A DNA stretch of 64,000 bases. Source: Phycisphaerales bacterium. GTDB taxonomy: Bacteria > Planctomycetota > Phycisphaerae > Phycisphaerales > UBA1924. This document shows positions 52,046-59,084 of the stretch, in pieces. Below the pieces are notes generated by a model. That model was not told the DNA's origin, ran no database searches, and saw only the letters and a list, made by a program, of their open reading frames with translations. The position numbers were made by a program, and so were the translations under genes. Each line of letters starts with the position of its first letter. Position 1 is the first letter of the stretch. Location: positions 62,001 through 126,000 of the forward strand of contig JADYYE010000088.1 in assembly GCA_020853815.1 (NCBI GenBank), read 5' to 3'.

Positions 52046-53308
52046 TCACTTGCCCTTGGCAAGCTCCTTCTCGATCAGTTCCTCGATCTGCTTCTCGGCC
52101 TCGTCGCTCACTCCGACCGTCGTGAAGAGGATCTTCCCCTCGCCGTCGACCAGAATCAGCGTCGGGATGCCCGGCACGTTGTACGAGCTCGCCAAGTCGT
52201 CTCCGCCGAGGAGGCACGTGTAGGTGTACTTCTGGTCCTGCATGTACTTGACGGCCTTTTCGTCCTTGCCTCGCTCCCACGTATTCACGCCAGCGATCGT
52301 CACCTTCTTGTCCTTGTACTTCTCGTGCAGCGCCTGGATCTTCGGCATGGCGGCCTTGCACGGCCCGCACCAGGTCGCCCAGAAGTCCATGAGAAGCACG
52401 CGCCCCTTGAAATCGGCAAGCTTCCACACCTTGCCGTCCGCGTCCTTGAGCGCAAAGTCCTTGGCCGCGTCCCCGGCCCTTGCCGCCAGCTTTGGCTCGG
52501 CGTTCGCCAGGTCCTCCGCGGTCATCGTCTTGGTCTTGTAGCCCTCGGGGGCCGCGAGCGCGAACACACTGTCCGCGGGGGCGCTGTCGATCTTCACGTC
52601 ACGGAATGTCGTCACACTGCGCATCTTCTCGCCCGGCTCCTCGCCGCCTTCCTGCGTCACGATCATCTCAACCCGGCGCGGCAGGTGGTCCGCGACGCCC
52701 AAGACGAGCGTCTCCGCCAGGATGTACTTCGTATCTCCCTGCTCCATGACGCGGGTGCGAACGACCGTGTCGCAATCCACGCCGTCCACCGCCTGACGCT
52801 CGCCCTTCACGATCGAACGGACGCTGACGCCGGGCTGCTCGGGCATCCTGGCCTCGAGATACCAGTTGGGGACAAGCATCCCCGACTCATCGCGCGGGAA
52901 CGCCACGCCGTTCTGCGCCGGCATCTCGACCAGCTGCTTCTCAACGTGATCGATGGTGCGCAGCACCTTCCCGTCGAACACCGCGGCGAGCTTCTTGTCG
53001 CCCATCGCGCCCTTGAGCGAGTAGTTCCCGATCGGAAGGCCGGCGGCGCCGTCCTTGAAGACAACGACGATCTCGCCCTCGACCGGCTTCTGTCCGTCGT
53101 ACGAGCTCGTGATCTTGCAGGAGGGGTCCTTGACCTTCTTCGCCGCATCACGGGCCGCGTCGTACAACGCCACGCCGTCACCCTCGATCTTCTTGGTTTC
53201 CTCGGCCTTGGCCGGTGGCTCGATCTTGGTCGCGGGGACGCTGTTCTGCGCCAGGCACGAACCGGACACGCCGAGCAGAAGAGCGACGCACAACAGCGGA
53301 CGATTCAT
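52046..53308 (-). CDS. TlpA-like thiol:disulfide protein with LolA-like N-domain
   Basis: 420 aa from the ATG at 53308, with AAAGGAATTACG upstream. Signal peptide LLCVALLLGVSGSCLAQ. Residues about 45-260 look like the beta-rich LolA/outer-membrane-carrier-like fold found in DUF2092-type planctomycete proteins (VVVFKDGAAGLPIGNYSLKG, FRDVKIDSAPADSVFALAAPEGY). Residues about 275-415 are a redoxin/TlpA domain: AKDFALKDADGKVWKLADFKGRVLLMDFWATWCGPC with Cys314/Cys317, and VPGIPTLILVDGEGKI with cis-Pro. It probably acts as a periplasmic reductase. It is convergent with metH; a small UUCG hairpin (51874-51887) lies between them. Confidence 0.85.
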   Translation of the reverse strand: MNRPLLCVALLLGVSGSCLAQNSVPATKIEPPAKAEETKKIEGDGVALYDAARDAAKKVKDPSCKITSSYDGQKPVEGEIVVVFKDGAAGLPIGNYSLKGAMGDKKLAAVFDGKVLRTIDHVEKQLVEMPAQNGVAFPRDESGMLVPNWYLEARMPEQPGVSVRSIVKGERQAVDGVDCDTVVRTRVMEQGDTKYILAETLVLGVADHLPRRVEMIVTQEGGEEPGEKMRSVTTFRDVKIDSAPADSVFALAAPEGYKTKTMTAEDLANAEPKLAARAGDAAKDFALKDADGKVWKLADFKGRVLLMDFWATWCGPCKAAMPKIQALHEKYKDKKVTIAGVNTWERGKDEKAVKYMQDQKYTYTCLLGGDDLASSYNVPGIPTLILVDGEGKILFTTVGVSDEAEKQIEELIEKELAKGK

Positions 53309-53481
53309 CGTAATTCCTTTTCAGCTTCGGCCGGTCGCCAAAGGCGGCAGTTCGGCACTCCACCAACATGCAGGGCAACGCCAACACAAGACTCCGGACT
53401 GATACAGGGTAGTGCGCCACGCGTGTGCAGACTTCCGCCCGCTTTCCCCCAGATTCTCAGGCGAAAACCCGGCCTCCGATC

Positions 53482-54279
53482 TCACACCGCCATCCGGATC
53501 GCCGCGCCGAACAGAATGGTCGTGAGCACGATCCGCACCACCCGCAAGGGGAGCGTGTGAACCAGCTTTGCCCCGATCAAGCCGCCCAGCATCGCCAGGG
53601 GTCCCAACGCTACCACGAGCCGGAGTGCTTCCGCGAACGTGTGCCCCTGCGAGCCCAGCGTCGCGCCCTTGATCGCCGCCGCAATCGCCGCCGTCACCAC
53701 GATGATGGAACTGCTCACTCCCACCGCGACGCGCAGCGGCACCTTTGCGAACACCTCGAGCCCCGGCACCAGCAGCACGCCGCCGCCGATCCCGAGCAAC
53801 CCGCTGAACATCCCCGCTCCCACGCCGATCAGCGAAAGCACGCCCTTGCGCGCGTTGCCCGCGTGCTCACGTTCCGGCGATTTCCCCACCACGCGGATGA
53901 AGTTCCACACGCAGTACGCAGCGATCGCGCCCGCGAGGATTCGTTTCAGATGCGTGCCCTCGATCACATTCGACAGCAGCACGCCCGCGATCACGCTCGC
54001 CGCGACGATCGGCATCAGCATCTTCACCCACTCGCGCTTCACCACGCCCGCACGCTGGTGCTGCATCACCGACGGCAGCGTCACCAGCACATTCACCGCC
54101 GACGCCGCGGCCTGGTACACATGCTGCTCGCTGTGCGCCGCGTCTTGATACCCGAGAAAGATCGCCAGCCCCGGCAACATCACCAGCGAGCCGCCGATCC
54201 CCGCCAGTCCGCCGGCCAACCCGCCGCACAGCCCGATCAGGCCCGTCACGATCCAGAATTGAAGTCCATTATCAGGCAT
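53482..54279 (-). CDS. TauE/SafE-family membrane permease
   Basis: 265 aa from the ATG at 54279. About eight membrane helices are arranged as two homologous halves, each with the family's Gly-rich turn: GGLAGGLAGIGGSLVMLPGLA near residue 20 and GAGMFSGLLGIGGGVLLVPGLE near residue 160. The family (DUF81) exports organosulfur anions or sulfite in characterised cases; the substrate here is unknown. It is on the same strand as the TlpA-like gene, 173 nt upstream of it. The start lacks a clear ribosome-binding site. Confidence 0.88.
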   Translation of the reverse strand: MPDNGLQFWIVTGLIGLCGGLAGGLAGIGGSLVMLPGLAIFLGYQDAAHSEQHVYQAAASAVNVLVTLPSVMQHQRAGVVKREWVKMLMPIVAASVIAGVLLSNVIEGTHLKRILAGAIAAYCVWNFIRVVGKSPEREHAGNARKGVLSLIGVGAGMFSGLLGIGGGVLLVPGLEVFAKVPLRVAVGVSSSIIVVTAAIAAAIKGATLGSQGHTFAEALRLVVALGPLAMLGGLIGAKLVHTLPLRVVRIVLTTILFGAAIRMAV

Positions 54280-54563
54280 CGGTTGCGCTTCGGATTATCC
54301 CCACCCTGCCAAGCACCGGGCAAGTCCCAGACATCGACGTTCATCGATGACCCTTGCGTCGGAATAATCGGCACAATCGGCATAACCCGCACGAAATCGC
54401 CCTGATTTTCAGAGCGAAACTGAAGATCGCCCGCTTGCACCGGGTCCCCGTTGTATGCTCTCTCCACATTCGTTCGCAATCAGAGACGCGCCCGTGCCTT
54501 GGGTGGGACTTAGGCCGGGTCGGGCCGATCGGCCTCGCGACTCCGGTTGCCGGAGGACGGTGG

Positions 54564-55337
54564 GTGCTTCCACAATTCCAGATCAGCAACGCCATCGCGC
54601 GCTCGCGCTGGGTCCGCGTCTCGGCCAACTCAGCCGCGATTCTCACCACCCTCTCGCTCGTCGTCGGCTCCGCCATCCTCGCCAAGGAGTGGCGCAGCGC
54701 CCCGCCGCTCGTTCGTGTCGTCGATATCCCCGGCTCCGCGAGCGCGGCCACGGCGAACGAACCCTTCCCGGTCGCTCCGCCCATCGACACGCAATTCACC
54801 ATCGACGACATCTCGCTCGATGAACACGACACCGCCGACCCGCCGGCCGTCTCTCCCATCGATGAACCGCGCGACGAATCGACCTCGCCCGAACTCCCCG
54901 GCGGCGCGATCGAAAAGGCCACGAGCATCGATCCGCACACGCTCGATCCGCGCACCCGCTGGTTCAATGGTCGTCCCATCAAACCCACGCGCCAGATGTG
55001 GATGATCGTCACCGGCTACTCGCCCGACTCGCGCTCCTGCGGCGAATCGGCGGACGGCATCACCGCCACCCTCCACTCCGTTGACACCAACGCCCACAAG
55101 CTCGTCGCCGCCGACCCGCGCGTCCTGCCCTACGGCTCGATGCTCTCCATCCCCGGCTACGACAGCGACCTCGTCGTCCCTGTGCTCGACTGCGGCAGCG
55201 CCATCAAGGGCAATCGCCTCGACCTCCTCTTCCCCACCCACGAGCAGGCCCGCCAGTGGGGAAAGAAGAAGCTGCTCGTCACCATCTGGGCCTACGCCGA
55301 CGGCAAGCCCGCCGAGAATCCCCGCAAGCTCCGCTGA
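54564..55337 (+). CDS. 3D-domain (MltA-C/RpfB-like double-psi barrel) membrane-anchored protein
   Basis: 257 aa from a GTG at 54564, chosen because GGAGG lies 7 nt upstream; the open frame extends further 5' but is not protein-like. One membrane segment at about 20-37 (SANSAAILTTLSLVVGSAILA) is followed by an acidic/Pro linker. From about residue 145 comes the 3D domain: MIVTGYSPDSRSCGESADGI, KLVAADPRVLPYGSMLSIPGY, VPVLDCGSAIKGNRLDLLFP. Three conserved Asp residues (VAAD, VLDCG, RLDL) give the domain its name. Such domains occur in lytic transglycosylases and resuscitation factors, so a cell-wall role is likely. Confidence 0.82.
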   Translation: MLPQFQISNAIARSRWVRVSANSAAILTTLSLVVGSAILAKEWRSAPPLVRVVDIPGSASAATANEPFPVAPPIDTQFTIDDISLDEHDTADPPAVSPIDEPRDESTSPELPGGAIEKATSIDPHTLDPRTRWFNGRPIKPTRQMWMIVTGYSPDSRSCGESADGITATLHSVDTNAHKLVAADPRVLPYGSMLSIPGYDSDLVVPVLDCGSAIKGNRLDLLFPTHEQARQWGKKKLLVTIWAYADGKPAENPRKLR

Positions 55338-55353
55338 ACGCGATTCTCGGACA

Positions 55354-55375
55354 ACGGACACGTCCTCGTGTCCGT
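55354..55375 (+). terminator. Hairpin downstream of the 3D-domain gene
   Basis: ACGGACACG (55354-55362), loop TCCT, CGTGTCCGT (55367-55375): a perfect 9-bp stem 17 nt after the stop codon. There is no U-run, so it is a weak or Rho-assisted terminator at most. Confidence 0.45.
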
Positions 55376-55757
55376 GCTCTGGCCCACACCCTCCCACCAC
55401 TCCAAAAAGTCCTCCCGTGATTCCCGGAGTTCCCAGGCCGAAGACCTGACAGCCCGCAGCCGGGTGTGCGGCGAGGAGTCTTCGACCAGCGACTCGCCCG
55501 ACAGACTGCCCCATCGCCCCGCAGCCTGAAGGGCGGCTCCAGGCGAGCGAGGCGCCATGCGCGGCCGTACCCCGCGTTTGCCGAAAGCACCAACAAAACA
55601 ACGCCCGCATTCGCGCTCGCTTCGGTTTCATCTCAAAGGCGCTTTCAAGCCTTGGCCAGCGTCCTCCCCGCCTCGCTACTTCCCTGCACCACTTCTCCGC
55701 CCCGCTTCGCCTCCCCACGCCGCTCTCCCAGTCACTCCAGGGAAAGCGGCCTCTTCC

Positions 55758-55763
55758 TACAAT
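55758..55763 (+). promoter_or_regulatory. Candidate -10 element for leaderless transcript at 55769
   Basis: TACAAT ends 5 nt before the ATG at 55769. No Shine-Dalgarno sequence precedes that ATG. Confidence 0.4.
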
Positions 55764-55768
55764 CGCGC

Positions 55769-56332
55769 ATGAAGCTCATCCGCCTCCACGCGATCGCCAC
55801 CGCCGCGCTCGCAGTCTGGCTCTCCAGCGTCGTCGCCTCCGGCTTCGCCGCGGCCATTACCTTTCCCGCGATGAAGAAACTCGGCGTCCGCATCCCCGCC
55901 TACGAAGCCTTCGACGCCGAGCACTGGAAGATCGCCGGCGGCAAGGTCGGCTGGGCCGTCTTCACCGCCTCCGACATCGTTCAGCCGACCATGGCCCTGA
56001 TCGCCGCCGTATGCCTGCTCCTCATCCGCCCCCGCGATTGCTCGCCGCGTTGGGGCGCGATCGCCCGCCTTTTCCTCGTCGCCGCGGGCATCGCCCTTTT
56101 CCTGTGGTACGCCGCCATGATCCGTTTCCCCATGGAGCACGCGCTCGATTCCTTCTGGACCGCGCTCGACGCCGCCCGCTACGACGACGCCCGAAAGTTC
56201 CAGTCCGATTTCGACGCGCTCCACCCCGCTTCCTCGCGCACGCTGAGCGCCATCGCGATCACCGTCCTCCTCGCCCTGCTCGCCTCGCTCATCACCGCGC
56301 CCAAGCCCCCCGCCTCGGAGCCGACGCGATGA
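55769..56332 (+). CDS. Small membrane protein, DUF4149-like
   Basis: 187 aa from the ATG at 55769. Four membrane helices: about 8-32 (ATAALAVWLSSVVASGFAAAITF), 65-87 (FTASDIVQPTMALIAAVCLLLI), 95-116 (GAIARLFLVAAGIALFLWYAAMI) and 158-177 (LSAIAITVLLALLASLI). RFPMEHALDSFWTALDAARYDDARKFQSDFDALHPASS resembles the cytosolic loop of DUF4149/TMEM205-like proteins. Function is unknown. The stop overlaps the nth start by 4 nt, so the two are co-translated. Confidence 0.7.
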   Translation: MKLIRLHAIATAALAVWLSSVVASGFAAAITFPAMKKLGVRIPAYEAFDAEHWKIAGGKVGWAVFTASDIVQPTMALIAAVCLLLIRPRDCSPRWGAIARLFLVAAGIALFLWYAAMIRFPMEHALDSFWTALDAARYDDARKFQSDFDALHPASSRTLSAIAITVLLALLASLITAPKPPASEPTR

Positions 56333-57162
56333 GCGACGGGCGCAGCGCAAGGAGGAAGCCCGAGCCCGCAAAGGCAACGGCCAAGCCCCGACGCAGCACT
56401 CGCGCCAGCGCGAGACCGAAAGCACCCACGTCTTCACGCCGGGCTCCCTCGAAACGCAAGGCAATCAAGGCCTCCCGACCTTCGCCCAAGCCCAACGCCG
56501 CCCAGCCCGACATCTCTCCGGTCGAGAGGCTGCGCGCCCTGCGTCTGCTCGCCGCGCTCCGCGCCGACTATCCCGACGCGCACTGCGAGCTCGTCTTCTC
56601 CAACCCGCACGAGCTTCTCGTCGCCACGATCCTCTCGGCCCAGGCGACCGACGCCAGCGTGAACAAGGCCACGCCCGCGCTCTTCGCCCGCTTCCCCTCG
56701 CCCGCCGCGTACGCCGCCGCTTCGCCCCAGGAGATCGAGCCCTACATCAAATCGATCGGCCTCTTCCGCAACAAGGCCCGCGCGGTCCACGAATCCATGA
56801 CCGCGATCCGCGATCGCTTCGGCGGCCAGGTTCCGCGCACCATGCAGGAACTCCTCACCCTCCGCGGCGTCGCCCGCAAGACCGCCAACGTCGTCCTGGG
56901 CAACTGCTTCAACATCAACGACGGCGTCGTCGTCGACACCCACGTCCAACGCCTCGCCCGCCGCTTCGCCCTCGCGCCCGCCGACGCCAGCGTCGCCGAC
57001 ATCGAGCAGCGCCTCATGCAGCTCTTCCCCCGGGACTCATGGTGCCTGCTCTCGCACCTCCTCATCTTCCACGGGCGACGCGCCTGCAAAGCCCGCGGCG
57101 TGCGCGGCGACAGCCACCCCATCTGCCGCGACTTCGGTGTCGCGTGCGAATGCCGAAAGTAG
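56329..57162 (+). CDS. nth: Endonuclease III-like DNA glycosylase/AP lyase with basic N-terminal tail
   Basis: 277 aa from the ATG at 56329 (ATGA overlap with the previous gene). It removes oxidised pyrimidines and nicks the AP site. The first 62 residues are Lys/Arg/Ala/Pro-rich and probably disordered, so the core is normal length. Helix-hairpin-helix LLTLRGVARKTANVVLG carries the catalytic Lys184, and Asp203 is in VVDTHVQRL. The C-terminal iron-sulfur cysteines are Cys253, Cys266, Cys273 and Cys275, spaced C-X12-C-X6-C-X1-C instead of the standard C-X6-C-X2-C-X5-C. A stem-loop follows the stop codon. Confidence 0.92.
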   Translation: MSDGRSARRKPEPAKATAKPRRSTRASARPKAPTSSRRAPSKRKAIKASRPSPKPNAAQPDISPVERLRALRLLAALRADYPDAHCELVFSNPHELLVATILSAQATDASVNKATPALFARFPSPAAYAAASPQEIEPYIKSIGLFRNKARAVHESMTAIRDRFGGQVPRTMQELLTLRGVARKTANVVLGNCFNINDGVVVDTHVQRLARRFALAPADASVADIEQRLMQLFPRDSWCLLSHLLIFHGRRACKARGVRGDSHPICRDFGVACECRK

Positions 57163-57178
57163 ATGCGTCGCAGCTCGC

Positions 57179-57210
57179 CACCGACCGACAAGTCCGCGAG
57201 CCGGTCGGTG
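57179..57210 (+). terminator. Hairpin after nth
   Basis: CACCGACC (57179-57186) pairs with GGTCGGTG (57203-57210) around a 16-nt loop, 17 nt downstream of the nth stop. There is no U-run, so confidence is modest. Confidence 0.4.
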
Positions 57211-57264
57211 CTCCTTCGCTGTCTCGCTCTCTCCCCTTGACCCGCCTTCTCCTTCCGCTAAACT

Positions 57265-57376
57265 CTCTCAATCATCAAGAGTCCCGGGCTGCCTCAAGGC
57301 CCGGGCAGCAACCGACCCCGGCTTTCACGCGCGGGACACGGTGCTGAGGCCAGCCCCGAAAGGGGAACGATGCGGC
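57265..57376 (+). promoter_or_regulatory. SAM riboswitch (S-box / SAM-I type)
   Basis: The S-box core is readable in order. It shows CATCAAGAG (57273-57281), a P2 stem CCCGGGC (57283-57289) with GCCCGGG (57299-57305), CAGCAACC, and a P3 region. Then comes ACGGTGCTGAGGCCAGCC, matching the conserved GGTGCTAAnnCC of S-boxes, a P4 stem CCCCGAAAGGGG, and GATG (57369-57372), which can re-pair with CATC to close P1. It lies about 135 nt before a trans-sulfuration gene of methionine synthesis, the usual target. The other 57163-57510 sequence holds the nth hairpin and a GTGCCGA/TCGGCAC stem at 57447-57463 that may be part of the expression platform. Confidence 0.8.
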
Positions 57377-57510
57377 CGGGCTCGACGCCCTGGCAAACCA
57401 CCCGAAAGGGTCCGGTTCAAGCCACCAGTCGACGCCCAGGCAAATGGTGCCGACGTTCGGCACGCCCGCCTCGAGGCTGACTGCTCCTGATGCCGTGCGG
57501 AGTCCGCGGC

Positions 57511-58746
57511 ATGAGCCCTTCCCAATTCCCCGACCTCTCCACCAAGGCCGTTCGCGCCGGCCGTCATCCCGATCCCTCTACCGGCGCCATCCTCACCCCC
57601 ATCACCCAGTCCACGACCTACGTCCAGCAGGCCGTCGGCGTGCACCACGGGCACACCTACTCCCGCGCCTCCAACCCGACCGTCTCCGCCCTGGAGGCTT
57701 GTCTCGGCGCGCTCGAAGACGCGCCGCCCTCCGTCTGCTTCTCCAGCGGCCTGGCCGCCGAAACCGCCCTCTTCCTCGCCCTCCTCCGCGCCGGCGACCA
57801 CGTCGTCGTCTCCGACGTCGTCTACGGCGGGACGGTCCGCGTGCTCCGCGAGCTCTTCGCCGGCCTCGGCGTTGAATCGACCTTCGTCGACGCCGGCGAG
57901 CCTACCAACGTGCGCCGCGCCCTCCGCGTCGCCACCCGCCTCATCTTCCTCGAATCACCCGGCAATCCGACGCTGAAGCTCACCGACATCGCCGCCATCG
58001 CCGCGATCGCTCGCGAAGCAGACATCCCCCTCGCCGTCGACAACACCTTTCTCACCCCCGTGCTCCAGCGCCCGCTCGACCTGGGCGCGACGATCAGCCT
58101 CTACTCCACGACCAAGTACATCGAAGGGCACAACGCCACCATCGGCGGCGCGCTCACCACGCGCGACGCATCGCTGCTCGAACGCCTCCGCTTCGTCCGC
58201 AAGTCCGTCGGCTCGATCCAGTCGCCCTTCGAGGCGTGGCTGACGCTCCAGGGCCTGAAGACCCTCCCGCTCCGCATCCGCCGCCACTCCGACTCCGCCC
58301 AAGAGATCGCCGAGTGGCTCTCGTCACACCCCGCCGTCACGCGCGTGCTCTATCCCGGCCTGCGTTCCCACCCGCAGCACGACCTCGCCACGCGCCAGCA
58401 CGCCGAAAACCGCCACTCCGGAATCGTCTCCTTCGAAGTCCGCGGCGGCGTGGAGTCCGGCATCGCCGTCATGAACGCCGTCAAGCTCTGCTCGCTCGCC
58501 GAAAACCTCGGCGCCGCCGAAACACTCATCACCCATCCCGCGTCCATGACCCACAGCGACGTGCCCCGTGAGCAGCGCGAGTCCATCGGCCTGACCGACG
58601 GCCTCATCCGCCTCTCCGTCGGCCTCGAATCCCCCGCCGACATCATCACCGACCTCGAACAAGCCCTCGCACCGCTCACCCGCGCCCCAAACGCCGTCGT
58701 CGCGACCCCGTCGCGCTCCGCCGCGTCGACACTCACACACCGATAG
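57511..58746 (+). CDS. Trans-sulfuration PLP enzyme (cystathionine gamma-synthase/lyase family)
   Basis: 411 aa from the ATG at 57511, with GGAG 9 nt upstream; an earlier ATG at 57490 lacks a ribosome-binding site. The Cys/Met-metabolism PLP fold shows TPITQSTTYVQQAVG, YSRASNPTVSALEACLGALE, CFSSGLAAETALFLAL, FLESPGNPTLKLTDI, VDNTFLTPVLQRPLDLGATI and the PLP lysine Lys202 in YSTTKYIEGHNATIGG. The C-terminal HPASMTHSDVPREQR and GLIRLSVGLE are typical. Cystathionine gamma-synthase, gamma-lyase or O-acylhomoserine sulfhydrylase cannot be separated by eye. The upstream SAM riboswitch points to methionine synthesis. Confidence 0.88.
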   Translation: MSPSQFPDLSTKAVRAGRHPDPSTGAILTPITQSTTYVQQAVGVHHGHTYSRASNPTVSALEACLGALEDAPPSVCFSSGLAAETALFLALLRAGDHVVVSDVVYGGTVRVLRELFAGLGVESTFVDAGEPTNVRRALRVATRLIFLESPGNPTLKLTDIAAIAAIAREADIPLAVDNTFLTPVLQRPLDLGATISLYSTTKYIEGHNATIGGALTTRDASLLERLRFVRKSVGSIQSPFEAWLTLQGLKTLPLRIRRHSDSAQEIAEWLSSHPAVTRVLYPGLRSHPQHDLATRQHAENRHSGIVSFEVRGGVESGIAVMNAVKLCSLAENLGAAETLITHPASMTHSDVPREQRESIGLTDGLIRLSVGLESPADIITDLEQALAPLTRAPNAVVATPSRSAASTLTHR

Positions 58747-59084
58747 CCCATCTCTTCCCCACTCCCCACTCCCGACTCCCCATTCCCGTTCTTCCTCCGC
58801 GTTTCTGCCTTCTTCCCCTCTGCGTTCTCTGCGACCTCTGCGTTGAAATCTCTTCCCGTTCCCCATTCCCGACGCTCTCTTCTCTGCGTCTCTGTGCCTC
58901 TGTGTTGAAGTCCTCTCCTTTCCTCCGCTCTCCTCTGTTCTCCTCTGTTCTCCTCTGTTCTCCTCTGTTGTCCTCTGGTTCCTCTGCGCTTCTGCCTTCT
59001 GATTCTTCTCTGCGCTCTCTGCGACCTCCGCGTTGAACTCTCTTCCCATTGCCCATTCCCCATTGCCCGGACTGGAAGACCCCC
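58747..59084 (+). repeat. Pyrimidine-rich modular repeat region A
   Basis: 338 nt, almost entirely C and T on the plus strand, made of recurring short phrases: CTCTGCGTTCTCTGCGACC, TCTGTGCCTCTGTGTTGAA, CCTCTGTTCTCCTCTGTTCT (tandem) and CATTGCCCATTCCCCATTGC. A 31-nt stretch (58818-58848) recurs exactly at 62206-62236, with a near copy at 59008-59038. A 22-nt stretch (59047-59068) recurs at 62249-62270. No gene, palindromic hairpin or transposase is inside. It ends 16 nt before the aspartokinase-homoserine dehydrogenase start. Confidence 0.85.

Larger units (their letters stand above)
55338..55768 (+). other. 431-nt region without a recognisable gene
   Basis: The open frame spanning 55466-55768 is Arg/Ser/Pro-rich with no family resemblance, so I read it as non-coding upstream sequence of the next gene. 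The region holds a hairpin at 55354-55375 and, at its end, a -10-like TACAAT. Nothing else was recognised. Confidence 0.5.

Noticed and set aside
54354-54563. A 70-codon 5' extension of the 3D-domain gene.
   Set aside because: It is His/Asn/Arg-rich and unlike a protein start; the GTG at 54564 has GGAGG at 7 nt.
55466-55768. A 5' extension of the DUF4149-like gene.
   Set aside because: The extra 101 codons are Arg/Ser/Pro-rich without hydrophobic or family signal; the ATG at 55769 starts exactly at the membrane protein.
58747-59084. CRISPR array.
   Set aside because: The repeated phrases are short, variable in order, not palindromic, and have no regular spacers; no cas genes are nearby.
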